DNA from: Acanthochromis polyacanthus
Lineage: Eukaryota; Chordata; Actinopteri; Pomacentridae
Direction: 5' to 3'
DNA: 64,000 nt
NCBI RefSeq assembly: GCF_021347895.1
Contig: NC_067122.1
Coordinates: 10,839,983-10,903,982 of the forward strand
Below the pieces are notes generated by a model. The model ran no database searches, had not been told where the DNA came from, and was given only the letters and a program-made list of their open reading frames with translations. This document shows, one piece after another, positions 1 through 29,100 of the stretch (the first letter of the stretch is position 1; every line of letters starts with the position of its first letter). The translations under genes were made by a program, and so were the position numbers.

Positions 1-250
1 TTTAGTGATTCCAAAACAGGACCGAAAGACAGCATAACAGCACCTTTAGAAAAAAAGACCTTAATCAAGATAATGAAAAAGCCTATAACTGTGAACTCAG
101 TGAACTGTGGCTGCAGACGCTTACTGCAAAGCTTTAACTTGGCACAAAACAGCAGAAACACATGCTGATTACTTGACATTTACTCTGGGTTCACGCAGTA
201 TGTGTCGTATACACTCAAATGGACTTAGACGCACTCGTGTTTTCATATAA

Positions 251-17008
<16,758 letters not shown>

Positions 17009-19103
17009 CCACGCACACACACACACATGCAACACACGCTTGACCGTGTTGTCTGGAGACTGGAGGAGGTTGGCGCGGCAACCGGTGTCATAGCGATAAG
17101 TTCCCCAGTGACATGTTGTTATCAGACAGGTTCAGTGTCAGATTGACCGGTTGAGATCCCAATAAGAATCGATTCACAGCTCTCTGGCGATTGGTTCCCA
17201 ACAGCAAGTTCTCCCTCCGCAGAGGAGGAAGACGAAGATGATGATGAGAAAGAGGAGTGGATAGCTGTTTGGAGGCTCTCATCAAAGAGCAAGACAGTTG
17301 TGCTCTGCCTCAACCAGAAGTTGATCTTCTGATCAAAGGCTGATCTTCACACTCTCTGCCAGAAGTAAAAAAAACAAACTATGTGTTGATTTGGGAAGAA
17401 AAACACTGAATCAAATTCTGCTGTCTTAGACTGTAGTGTGTCCAAAGTTAGAGGGGCGGGTTTCATGTCTTTCTCTCTTTTCTGTGTCCTTTCCTTAGTT
17501 TGATGTACAAGCAAAGTTAGTAGGTTATGAAATGAATGTAACCTGTCTGTGTACAGTTTTTAGACTTGCAGCAACAAGATACTGATATTTGTATTCCAGT
17601 CTTAACTAAAACAAAGGTGATCTCTGTCGCCAAACTGGTTTGAGAGTACAATATCTGTTTTTTTTTAAAATTTGTCCCTAAATTAGCAGGCCCCCCAAAA
17701 AAGAGGCAGCTTTTTGCACACCATCTCAGGAACTTAAGTTTCCGCGGTTGGTATTATTATTTTTTAAAGTTTTTTTTTTTATTTTTTTTTTTACACATCC
17801 ATTTTATGCCACTTAGTGCTTTTGTTTTTCTACCTGCTTGCCTTTTCGTGTCCCGGTACATTAGAAAAAGAACTTTAACAAGAGCTAAAGTTGTTCTAAT
17901 GTTTGCTTTTGTTGGTTATGTTTAAGGGGCATGTGATTTTGCTCTTGGGACTTGTGTAAATGTCTGACCCAAATCGAAGGGGTTGAGGGAGAAAAGGCTG
18001 TAGAGAGGTGGTGAAATGGTATGCTTGGCAGGGACGACTTCATTCCTTGTCGCTATTTTAATTTATAAATTAACAAGGTGATGCACTGAGAGTCCATAAA
18101 GGCCTATATCTTGAGAAACATTCTTGTAAAAAAGATTTTATCATGTCTTCTTTCTGTCTAATGATCCAGTACTTCCTGTATTGCACACAGTGATTGTGCA
18201 GGTCATGGAGCATTAACAGTTTGATGAATCACTGTGTTGCTTCATGCTGCTAAATCAGTATTTTACTGAGGTTGCCCTTCCAGCTATAGACAAGTCCAAT
18301 CATCTAACAGAGTTGCAACAACTCCAATTTATTTCCTGATTGAAGTTCTGAACTTGCCTGTACAGATGTCACATCCAGTTATGGGAGGTTAATGGTTCCT
18401 GACAGAGGAACAGTCGTGTGTTTGAATTCAGGTCAAACCAAATTTTCATACTTTCAATCTGCATCCAAATCAGACTGCACAGCTTGTCAGTTTGATCACT
18501 TTCTAAAAGAGGAACAACCTGCTTGTGAAAACAAACAGAAAAGACCTTAAGGTTGTAAGAAAACTTCAGAGATGTTTTGCATATATGCACAATGAATTAA
18601 ACATTTCACAACAGCATGTCAGAACGTACCGATTTCTCCAAACTAGTATCCCTTTAAACATTTCAAGATGGGTTCTTTCTGAGTATACCGTTTAGCCACC
18701 CTCTGTGGCCTCTGTGTCTATGTGTACATATGGTGTTCTGCCTGCCTGTGTCAATGTGACTTGGTTGTATCTGTGTCTAAAAAAGCAGCACTGGGAGGAG
18801 GGGTAATGGCTAATAATCTCCACAAGGCATCATTACAAAGACTGCCATCTAAATACACAACATTTTCTGACAATTACAGACACTTTGAACTCGATTTCAA
18901 ACTTAGATTACCAAATTCAGCTGGTAATCCTTACTTACACTGGTTACATTCCCACAATGTAAACTAGATGCTGATATTGTCGTGTCGATGGCAAAATGTC
19001 CAAAACTCTTTTTCTCTCTGGAATATTTATTACAGATTCCAGTTCATGTGGTAGTAGGCTGAGTGACGGTGCTTTCTGGATCCCCTTCTACCAGCAGCTG
19101 AGT

Positions 19104-19166
19104 AGTAAAAACAGTTTACTGTCGCCTACCTGGTCTTCTTCATGGTGAGGTAGTAAGCGTAGCAAT
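19104..19166 (+). repeat. direct repeat, copy 1, left of the MITE
   Basis: Shared skeleton with copy 2 at 19488-19553: GTAGTAA, ACTGTCGCCTACCTGG, then TCATGGTGAGGTAGTAAG and CGTAGCAAT. Confidence 0.75.
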
Positions 19167-19487
19167 CAGGGATGGAAATTTCACTAGCCACTGGTGAGCA
19201 TCTTACCGCCCAGGTCAGTGTGGAGCTCTCACTGGCTGGAATCTGAGCGGGGCGTCTAGCACAGAAGGTACTGTCAGGCTAGAGCCCAAAAATCCTGAAA
19301 TTAGTGCTGGAAACTTTAATCTTTCCTCACCAGATTGCCTGTCATTTTGTGGGAGGGGGGAACTCTTTGCCAGTTTTTCCGAATATAAACTGTAAGCATT
19401 CCTCCTTAAAACCGATGGGTGCCACACGTAAAAAAACATCGGACTAGCTTTTAAAGTGTCGAGGTGCTCCTTGAAATTCCATCCCTG
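19167..19487. mobile_element. 321-bp hAT-type MITE
   Basis: The inverted ends are CAGGGATGGAAATTTCA and the reverse complement of TGAAATTCCATCCCTG, with a one-base length difference. CAGGG termini and an imperfect 8-base flank (GTAGCAAT against GTAGTAAC) fit the hAT superfamily. There is no coding capacity. It sits between two direct copies of a roughly 60-bp sequence. Confidence 0.65.
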
Positions 19488-19553
19488 GTAGTAACACACA
19501 GTCCACTGTTGCCTACCTTGGTTCCCTTTATGGTAAAGTAGTAGGCGTAGCAA
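19488..19553 (+). repeat. direct repeat, copy 2, right of the MITE
   Basis: It reads GTAGTAACACACAG, ACTGTTGCCTACCTTGG, TTATGGTAAAGTAGTAGG and CGTAGCAAT, paralogous to copy 1. Confidence 0.75.
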
Positions 19554-19675
19554 TATACAGTATACAGTACATATTCTATATTCTACAGTAAATATCATTA
19601 TTTTTGGTCAAAACTGACAACATGACAAAGATATGTTTGTGACTGTATGCATTTGTATGAATTATTTTAAAAGGA

Positions 19676-19681
19676 AATAAA
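19676..19681 (+). terminator. candidate ctbp1 polyadenylation signal AATAAA
   Basis: AATAAA is followed by a GT/T-rich stretch (GTGTCTTATCTC, ACTTTGTTTT) about 30-55 bases downstream, as expected for a cleavage site near 19700. Confidence 0.4.
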
Positions 19682-19699
19682 CTGTGGAAAGGTGACATT

Positions 19700-20339
19700 C
19701 GTGTCTTATCTCTAATGTTGATTACTTTGTTTTAGCTTCTAAAAGTAAGGTCTCACAGGCAGCTTCTTGTTAGGAAAATGAAAACAAACACTAAAAGGTG
19801 TAATTAACTCCATACAAGGACAAGTTTATAGCTGCAGCAGGTATGAAGAAGCATCTGAGCATCACAATATTGAAATGATTCTTTAGCGTACATACAGCGT
19901 ACCCAAAGAATCTTATGGTCTTTTGCCTAATATGAGTAGTACTGACTGTTACTAAGACTAGAGCAAGAACAATAAATTCATCTGATTACTCAAACTGTGT
20001 AGTGGATGTAGTTTGTATCCATCAGCTGTAAATATAAACTTACTATCTGATTCCACTAGATGTCAGTAGCATAGCTGCAACAGTCACACTATAAAAAAAG
20101 ACACAAAAGCCAGATGTAACATCTGAATCTGCAATGACTCTGCAACCTGCATGTGTTTTTCAGTTTAATTTATTTGTGCAACATATTTATGTTCATCTTA
20201 GTGTGTTCCTCCAGACATATACTGTGCACCTGCGTCACATCACTACTGTGGATGTCAATGCGTCTTGCAGCACAAATAACCAACATACAGAGTTAAGGGC
20301 AGCTCAGGCATAAAGCCTGGTGTCATCAGATCAGACATC
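19700..20339. other. intergenic, nothing recognised
   Basis: I see no coding frame, repeat or RNA motif. Confidence 0.6.
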
Positions 20340-20556
20340 ATACAATAAACACAACATGGTGTGGAAACAAAGCATAATATGTGAAATACTGTTTACTCTT
20401 GTACAGGGTTTTGTTATGGGAATGTTTGTACTTCCTATTTTGATTGATGTTTTTTTTTTCGCTTGACTCCAAGAGAGTCCTGCACAAGAATTCCATTGTG
20501 TCTAGACTGTCTGTTTGCACACAAATGGAAAATTAAAATATCTTGAATCTTGAATA
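20340..20556 (+). mobile_element. LINE 3' end fragment with TCTTGAATCTTGAA tail
   Basis: The segment ends TGCACAAGAATTCCATTGTG, then AAATATCTTGAATCTTGAAT. This arrangement (CACAAGAATTTCA..., then a TTGAATC tandem tail) is the common 3' end of a fish LINE. The 5' limit is a guess. Confidence 0.5.
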
Positions 20557-20635
20557 TGTTTTACATTGTGTGTGAATTGTGAACCATAGAGGTGGGTATC
20601 AAAAACTGATTATTTAAAGGACTCTAGGTGAATCA

Positions 20636-21012
20636 AGGGCTGCACAGTGAAGTAGCGGTTAGCACTTCACCTTGCCTTGCAGCAAGAAGATCCCTGGTTC
20701 AAATTCCGGGCTGGGCCTGGGATCTTTCTGCATGGAGTTTGCATGTTCTCCCTGTGCATGCGTGGGTTTTCTCCGGGTACTCCGGCTTCCTCCCACAGTC
20801 CAAAAATATGCTGAGGTTAATTGATTAGTCTAAATTGCCCGTAGGTGTGAATGCGAGTGTGATTGTTTGTCTGTAGTATGTGTAGCCCTGTGACAGACTG
20901 GCGACCTGTCCAGGGTGTCCCCTTCCTTCGCCCGAGTCAGCTGGGAAAGGCTCCACCCCCCCCCACGTGACCCTAGTCAGGATAAAGCGATGTATAGAGA
21001 ATGGATGGATAG
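20636..21012 (+). repeat. dispersed fish repeat with tRNA-like head and GGATGGAT tail
   Basis: The head GGGCTGCACAGTGAAGTAGC and GGTTAGCAC is followed by GGTTCAAATTCC, a perfect pol III B-box-type motif. The body has GGAGTTTGCATGTTCTCCCT, TCCTCCCACAGTCCAAAAA and CTAAATTGCCCGTAGGTGTG. The end is AGAATGGATGGAT. A second full copy lies at 37201-37552 on the other strand and a partial one at 6603-6735. The family is abundant in teleosts; whether it is a true SINE is inference. Confidence 0.8.
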
Positions 21013-22276
21013 GTGAATCAAATGTAATCTAAATCAGAATTTGGACTGAACAATGAAAATTCAGGTTTATATATGGGTAACATAAGCATTCTTTGTATAA
21101 ACTATTAAACTAGTTTAAAGTTCAGCGTTTGAGACTCGGGCATCTTTCACTGTAGTAATAGACACTTCTGCTGTTGTGTCCCGCCAATCACCTTATTGTG
21201 AACTGACCGTAGTTGACTTCACACATGGGGCATGGAAAGACTTCGGCTACCTCACTTTGCGGTTGCTTCTCTCTTTATGTATCTCGCTTTTGCTTCCAGA
21301 ATACCCCCAAATCTGTCCATCATGCTCCCTTTCTCCCTTCCTTTTTCTCTGGTTCATCCATTCAGGGTTACAGTCACTGGAACGGGCTCTCCAGCAGCTG
21401 GAAACTCAAGATGGTTTAATCTAAACCTCAGGAAGTCGGATGGGAACCAGATGCAGTAAAAAAAAATCGAAAACAGGCAGAGGGCACATTTAAATCAGCT
21501 ACAATGGGGACCTCCAAAGGGCACTGTGCAAAGGGGAAGAGGTTTTCATGGGGCTTCTGGAACTCTTTGAGAGGAAATAAGTGTCTGCTTGAACCTCAAG
21601 ACCATCAGCAGACTACAATTCAATGACTGGAGACGTACAAAACCATCAGTATGTTTAAAGCAGTCAAATCTTCCACTGCGAATACTGACTAAGCTTGTAG
21701 ATTTAAGAGAAGCTGGCTTGTTTGAAGAAATGGAAAATTTGAGAAAAGGATAGGTGAATGACTAACGCTCTCCGCTCCTGCAGGAAATATCATCAAGCTG
21801 CCCTTGGGCAAGGCACTTAACAATAATCCATGTTATAGTATTATGCTGTGTTACAGGGTTCAGGTGGGAGAGCAGGGCTTTTTTTCTTGTTGGCGGTTAG
21901 ACAAGGGTCAAAGTCATGGGAGGAATAAGTTTAAAAATGAAATGGTTCTTGCAAATGGGCCCAGTCCTAAATATAACAAATTCACTGTACTTGCCTGTCT
22001 ATACCATAAATTTACTACAGTCCTTTTTATAGGCACACATCTTGTGTCTGTTGGTCTGTTTTTCTTTCTGTGGTTTCTGACATTTTTCCCCCATTAAAAG
22101 GCTTAACAAGCAGGAGTCTCCAAACTTATTACTCTGACAGCTAATTCTACTAAATTAAAGTCACTGAAAGCTGCTTGTCTTACAGTATTAGTTATTCATT
22201 TACATATAGCATTAAAAGACTGACCTCAAACAAATCAGTTATCAAATATCAGGATCCAAAACTCAATTAAATTCAC
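21013..22276. other. intergenic, nothing recognised
   Basis: No supported gene is seen. Open frames at 21176-21459 and 21804-22097 have no recognisable domain and are probably chance. Confidence 0.6.
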
Positions 22277-22280
22277 ATCT

Positions 22281-22329
22281 ATCCATCCATCCATCCATCC
22301 ATCCATCCATCCATCCATCCATCCATCCC
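22281..22329. repeat. ATCC microsatellite
   Basis: About twelve uninterrupted ATCC units. Confidence 0.97.
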
Positions 22330-22833
22330 ATAGAAAACAACATATATCTTCCCATATTTGAGTGTTCATATTCTATAGTGTGTTATCTGTATAGTCTTAT
22401 CTTCACTTAATGAGACTACTGGCACTGCACTGACTCAATATAAGAGCTGTACGGTGAATAGAGATATAATGACAAGTGTTTTCATCTAGAACCATTTGGT
22501 ACATAACGGTGTATCATTCAGCTTCAGCCTTCTTGTACAATCAGAATCTACAACTTCTCCTCTCACACTGTACAGGACCATCGACCTGCTGCTGCAGCTG
22601 AGTATAAAGCCCAGCTCATCATCACATTTTTCCAGCGACAACTCCAAAAAAGCTCTCACTATGTGGACAAAATGAGAGAAAAGTGCACTGCTGGTTTTAA
22701 TGGTTAATATTAGTTCATTGTGTTGCAATGTCTGAATGGACACATATCTTAATTAATAGATACTTTTAAGTTAACAGCTGTCTTTTCGAACTGAGAGTGA
22801 ATATCATTCACTTACTTTAACTACTACAGGAGG

Positions 22834-22834
22834 T

Positions 22835-22917
<83 letters not shown>

Positions 22918-22930
22918 GGATAGATAGATA
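22834..22930. repeat. GATA microsatellite, about 24 units
   Basis: GATA repeats with one GATG interruption near 22917. The following AATGAATCCCGAAAGAAATTG (22929-22949) recalls the reversed 3' end of a common fish retroelement (ATTGATCCCGAAGGGAAATT), so the tract may be its tail. Confidence 0.95.
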
Positions 22931-22949
22931 ATGAATCCCGAAAGAAATT

Positions 22950-24540
22950 GTGTTCAGCGGCTTACATACAACAACATAAAAGAACAAAAAGGCAGGATAG
23001 TAACATTAAAATTAAAAGTTAAGTATATACTCTGAAAATCGAGCTGTACAATACTACTTTCTTTATATAAACTATCAAAATGTGAGTTTATTCACAAAGT
23101 CAAAAATAATTATACCCTTGACTGTTGCAGAGTATGGACATCAAAATAAAATTAGAAAAGATTAAATATATTAAATGCAGGATTTTCCTAAGAAAGAAAG
23201 TATAGATAATAGAGGTCCCTGCCTAAATGTTCTTTGTCTATTCCTTTTTTGCTGTGTTTGGAGCATTTCTGGCCTGCAACATTTGGGCAGAGGGTGTGTA
23301 GCCACCAGTCCATTAGTCAATAATGGTGTACAGATGATGTTGGGTCTTGCTGTGTCAGCACTGCAGAACGCTCCGACTGCACCTCATTATCATTCAGCTA
23401 TTGGGGGTAAAAAATGACTCTGGCTTTAAACTAATCACAATCATCTTGGGTCGTTCTAAGCCTAGAATGTAGCAGGTTCTGCAAAATAGTGACAAAGGGA
23501 CATTTGCATGCAGGAAAGTGTTAGCAAAGTCATGAAAATGGATAATTCAAAGGAAAGAACACCTGCTTGGAGGTTGTTCTTGTTGTTTTGATTCTGAAAG
23601 CTGTAATGATGAATAAGACTGCGACTGGGTGCCAGACTGTGAGCAGCAAATAAGCCAAGTGAACAAAGTTTGTTCCAAGACAAGAGTGAATCTGTGGTTG
23701 TCTTTCATTCACTGATGAGCACTGAAGGGCTGGGGATGCTGAGTGGCATGGAGTTGGCCTGTTTTCTGTTTATCGGGTAGGTGCTGGTGGTTAACTTAGC
23801 TCTCTTGCTAAACTATCGACCTTTCGATTGTAACAAATGTAAAGGTAAGTGTCCACTAGATCCGGCGATTTCCCGCATCTCATTCACTGTCCACGTGAAA
23901 AGTCTCACGCCGCATGCTGGTCCGTTTGCAGTGCGTTTTGAACTGTGATTCGGTGCATCTCCCTGGAGCGGGCCGCAACTCCTTTGCATAGAGTAGGCTC
24001 GAATTCTACTTGATGCAAATTCAATGTGGCATGCAGAGGTCTGATGCATTACGAAATTTTCATCAAACGTCTAAACTAGCCATCAGTGAACTAAAACGAA
24101 GACAAATTCAGCTACTGTACAGCTTATTACTTGCCTCAAATGCTCTCAGAAATGCTTTGTTTTCATAATAAAAGATAAAGTTTGCGACCAAGCCACCATA
24201 TTGGTCCAGCTTGAAATCAAGAAGCATCTCATTTTTCAGATGCGGCACGTTTACATGTGGGAAAAAGGCACATAGTGGCCCCGTAGCAGAACATTGCTAC
24301 AACAGGAGCTTGCAGTACACATTACCAACACTTAATGGTTGAGAAATAAAACCAAATCAGAAACTGGAACGGCCTCTTGAGACTGAATCCAAAAGCGAAT
24401 GTCCAACATTACAACAGAAAAAATATGTTTAAAGGTTGGTGCAAAAACTGTTTTAGTCTCTATTTCTAATTTCCCAATTCATAATGACTGTACAGGTGAT
24501 GGAAATTTTTATAAATCAAAGCTTAAAGTTACACATGTTA
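22950..24540. other. intergenic, nothing firmly recognised
   Basis: Mostly unique-looking sequence; no gene or RNA is supported. Confidence 0.55.
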
Positions 24541-26140
24541 CTGGGTGCCAGACAGCCACACTACCCACTGAGCTATGCCTCCCTATGCATGTCTCACTCA
24601 CTCACACCTGGAATCGAACCCCAGCCTCCTGGGTGCCAGACCTCCACTCTACCCACTGAGCTATACTCCCTATGCGTGCCTCACTCACTCACACCTGGAA
24701 TCGAACCCCAGCCACCTGCATGCCAGACCTCCTCTCTTCCCACTGAGCTATACTCCCTATGCATACCTCACTCACCTATATTCCCTATGCGTGCCTCACT
24801 CACTCCCACCTGGAATCGAACCCCAGCCTCCTGTGTGCCAGACCTCCTCTCCACCCACTGAGCTATACTCCCTTTGCATACCCCACTCACTCAGCTATAA
24901 TCCCTATGCATACCTCACTCACACCTGGAATCGAGCCCGAGCCACCTGCGTGCCAGACCTCCTCTCTACCCACTGAGCTATACTCCCAATGCATTCCTCC
25001 CTCACTCACTCAGCAATACTCCCTTTCCATGCTTCACTCACACCTGGAATCGAACCCAGGCCTCCTGGATGCCAGACCTCCTCTCTGCCCACTGAGCTAT
25101 ACTCCCTATGCATACCTCACTCACTCACACCTGGAATCGAACCCCAGCCACCTGCATGCCAGACCTCCTCTCTTCCCACTGAGCTATACTCCCTATGCAT
25201 ACCTCACTCAGCTATACTCCCTATGCGTGCCTCACTCACTCCCACCTGGAATCGAACCCCAGCCTCCTGGGTGCCAGACCTCCACTCTGCCAACTAAGTT
25301 ATACTCCCTGTGCATGCCTCACGCACTCAGCTATACTCCCTGTGCATGCCTCACTCACTCCTGGAATCGAACCCCAGCCACCTGCGTGCCAGACCTCCTC
25401 TCTCCCCACTGAGCGATACTCCCTATGCATACCTCCCTCACTCAGCTATACTCCCTATGCATGCCTCACTCACACCTGGAATCAAACCTGAGCCACCTGC
25501 GTGCCAGACCTCCTCTCTACCCACTGGGAGATACTCCCTATTCATACCTCCCTCCGCTATACTCCCTATGCATGCCTCACTCACTCCTGGAATCAAACCC
25601 CAGCCTCCTGGATGCCAGACCTCCTCTCTACCCACTGAGCTATACTCCCTATGCATACCTCACTCAGCTATACTCCCTATGCATGCCTCACTCACTCACT
25701 CCTGGAATCGAACCCCAGCCACCTGCGTGCCAGACCTCCACTCTTCCCACTGAGCTATGCCTCCCTATGCATGTCTCTCTAACACTTGAGTTATGCCATC
25801 CTACGCATCACTCACACACACACCTGGAATCGAACCCCACCCTCCTGGGTGCCAGACAGCCACTCTTCCCACTGGGCTATGCCTCCCTATGCATGTCTCA
25901 CTGACACCTGAGCTATGCCACCCTATGCATCACTCACTTGCTCACACCTGGAATCGGACCCCAGTCTCCTCGGTGCCAGACAGCCACTCTTCCCACAGAG
26001 CAATGCCTCCATATGCATATCTCACTCACACCTGAGCTATGCCACCCTATGCATCACTCACTCATACCTGGAATCAAACCCCAGCCTCCTGGGTCCCAGA
26101 CAGTCACTCTACCCACGGAGCTACGCCTCCCTATTCATAT
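24541..26140 (-). repeat. tandem array of tRNA-derived units (about 14 B-box copies)
   Basis: Read on the minus strand, each unit contains TAGCTCAGTGGGTAGAG, matching the tRNA D-arm/A-box. About 45 bases later comes GGGGTTCGATTCCAGG, matching the T-arm/B-box. Fourteen T-arm copies start near plus-strand positions 24608, 24700, 24812, 24927, 25051, 25130, 25244, 25362, 25476, 25586, 25701, 25823, 25948 and 26067. Spacing is about 80-125 bases; partial units (CAGCTATACTCCCTATGC) lie between some. The T-stem can pair (CTGGG with TCCAG), but the 7 bases before the D-arm (GGGAGTA) do not pair with those after the T-arm (GTGTGAG), and the anticodon arm is distorted. Hence these are tRNA-like, not working tRNAs. 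Long open frames across the array are a by-product of stop-free units. Confidence 0.85.
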
Positions 26141-26166
26141 ATTGCATATACACAGCATATATATGC

Positions 26167-26191
26167 ATATATATATATATATATATATATA
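26167..26191. repeat. AT dinucleotide repeat
   Basis: An AT run directly after the tRNA-like array. Confidence 0.9.
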
Positions 26192-29100
26192 CTATAAAAA
26201 CTGTTCTAATTTTAAAATCCATAGAATCCTAAATGAAATTAAAATTCAGTATACAGTATTTACACATTTCAAGGCACTGTGATTTTAAGTGAATATGTAG
26301 ATACTGTATATTGAATTTTAATTTCAATCATTCTGTGATTAATCAGTGCCTCTTGTACCATGCACCATATGATATAGACTGACAAAGTGACAACAATGCT
26401 TAGTTACGTAAAAGAAATGTAGTTCAGAGGATGGTTTTCATTTACAACCCACTGACTGCTGCTGCTACCTGTTCAGTGATTTTCGCACATCAGGAACAAT
26501 AAAAAAAACAGCTTTAATGACAGACCTAACAGTTGGATCACTTGATGAAATGCTACTTCCTTGTTATGTCAGATTTGCACACTCTCTGTGCAAAGTACTG
26601 AATGTGACAATGATTGAAGTGTTCGTGTGTGCATGAGGTCAGGTCAGGGTTCAACCGATGAATCGGTCGATGATGGACATGGAGGAAATGGCTGGATTTT
26701 CACACTTCCTCTTTGTATCTCCCTTTCCTCTCTCCCTGCTCTTCTCACCTTTCCTGTCACATCTCCTCTCACCTCTCTGTGGTTTCTCCCTCTGACATTT
26801 TCTCTCTTCTGTTTTCTATTCTGTTCTCCTCCCAACTCGACTGGGCACAGTCCAAATAAAGCCTGACAGAGGATTATTATCCACAAAAATGTGGTGGAAT
26901 ACAGTGGCTGCACCAACACTGAGAAGGTGAGGCCTCCTGCTGAGATGAGTTCCCCACTAAATGCAAGATTTCCATTTGAATTTATTTCAATGGTGCGTTT
27001 CACTATCCAATGGGTCCACATACTGTTTCATAGGGCCCTTCAATCCTGCCAAGAAAAATGTCTGGTGGTTAATAAACACCAGACACGTGCTTGTAAATGC
27101 TGGCTGCAGCCTGAAAGGTGCCAACTCCATTGGCTGCTTTGGCAGGTCACCACTATTGCAGCAGGAATGTGCTTCCAATGTGTCTACTATTTTGTTGCAT
27201 CTTATCCATTTTTATAATAATGACTGGCCTCAACATCAAACATGCAGGGCTTTGTGGGTTGTTTTTTTTGTGCCTCTGAATGCCTCATTCAATATCTTGG
27301 GTTTTAACAAGGCAAAAAGACCATCTCTAATTCCTCAGCTGGGTCTGTTAAAGTAGATTATATTGTCATCTCTGGCCTAATGGGGTTTGTAGACCCACAC
27401 AATGTTGGAAGACCCTGAAATAGCTTATCTGAGAAATAGACTGCTGGATAGACCCTACGCTGCTGGAGAAACCACAGGAATCAAATTGGAAGACGAAGAT
27501 TATGAGAAAGACAGCTAAATATACAAATAGAAGGGAGAAGGAGAAGACTGGAAAAGAAAAGTACGGAGATGAGTGAGAGGAGTGATTACCTCTCGACCCA
27601 ATAAAACCATTTCTCAGTTATTATTTCAATAAAAACAGATTTTAAAAACCTAAAAATCAGGTTGTTTCAATTATCTTGTATATTTTTTTTCAGTATGAGT
27701 CCAAGTCACGTTTTCACATTTTCACTCAACGTGTTGTGTTGTGTTTGTGTGTGTTTCCCAAACAAGCCAGCCTGTGAAGGTGGTGACCCAGTTTCTACTG
27801 CCAAGTTTCTGGGGTTTTCTGTGGTTTTTCCTTCTGCTCACATGTGTCTGAGGTGGGAGGAGCCGACACTTGACAGATGCCATGTGGTTCATATAAACAT
27901 AGAGAAAAACACACACAGGTCGGACTATGTACCATGTATACACCAGAATGTATAGCCGGTGGACAAAATACTAAGAGCTTCCATGACTAGCAGATTCTCT
28001 CGGAGCTGCCAAGTCCTCTTTTTTGTGTGAGTTCTGATAATTTTCCCATTCAAAAGTGAACTAATACATCATCAAATTTCATCTATCACTATTTTCTAAA
28101 ACATGCCCGATACATAACACTGACTATTTGTTTCACTTTGTACTATGGTATACTGTGTTGTCAATAAAGACTTCAATTTTCTTTTACTTGTGCAATGACA
28201 ATAAAAGCACCGATATTCAGGCTCAGGTCCTGGTGAAACTAGAAAGTGGAAGGACAAAACTACTCTGAGTTTGACGATAGGTTTGGTTCAAGAATTTTGG
28301 TGAGGTACTGATGACTTGCGACTATACTGGGCGAGTTAAATGTAAACTTGCTGACTGGATGAGCTTGTGCTAGTCAGTTCCAACAGCTACTGGAAATTAA
28401 TATCATATTCTTTAAAATCTTTTATTCCGTCTCCTCTGGCATTTTTTCCCACTGTAGCCCTTTATCAAAGCTAACAAGCCTGCTCATAGCCAGTTAGCAA
28501 ACCTGATAGCTCATTAGCTTAGCTTGACTCTTGTCTCATAACTGTCTGCCAACAACTGCTTTATATGAAACAGTTTTTCCTGACAGACGAGGCTAAAAAG
28601 AACTGGGTCAACCAATTTGCTTTGTTAAGGGTTGATACTAATTATTAATAATCAAGGAGACAATTAATGTCTTGAACCAATGTACTGCAGAGTACATTTG
28701 ATGAAAATCATGGGGTCAAAATTTATAATACCTAAAATTCCACCAAAAAACTTTGTTGAAAAGCCTATATTTTGTGTTTATTCATGTTTAACAGTAAACA
28801 TGGACTTTTCTACATTAATCCTGATTTGCTGAAAAGAGAGAGTGATGGCAGACAGAAAGTAATTATAATAATCCCCCAAAAATGCTGAGATCCATCATCG
28901 GACAGACAGATTTGGACACTGGCTCTCAGTCCTCCGGCCCTTTTAAATGCTGCTCTGGTCAGGCCAATGACAAGTGGGCAACAAGAGCCGACATCTGTGG
29001 CACGGTATATTTTGAAACTGTTCAGTAATGACAAATGTCACAGTAGACAATTTTAGTGGTAAACAAAGAAAAAGCTACAAAAAGATAGGTGAAGAAATAG

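Larger units (their letters stand above)
17009..19681 (+). other. ctbp1: ctbp1 3' UTR (probable extent)
   Basis: It begins at the stop codon. The length is uncertain. ATTAAA at 18596 could give a shorter message and AATAAA at 19676 a longer one. It contains T-rich tracts near 17755-17795 and, if the long form is used, the MITE at 19167-19487. Confidence 0.45.

Noticed and set aside
24484..25904. Overlapping open frames of up to 217 codons with repeated proteins (PYACLTHSHLESNP type)
   Set aside because: They arise because the tRNA-like tandem unit lacks stops in several frames. The amino-acid repeats follow the DNA period and appear in all three forward frames.
24541..26140. CRISPR array, or a cluster of working tRNA genes
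   Set aside because: This is vertebrate DNA; spacers are not unique and unit length varies. The acceptor stems do not pair and the anticodon arm is disrupted, so the units are neither CRISPR nor functional tRNAs.
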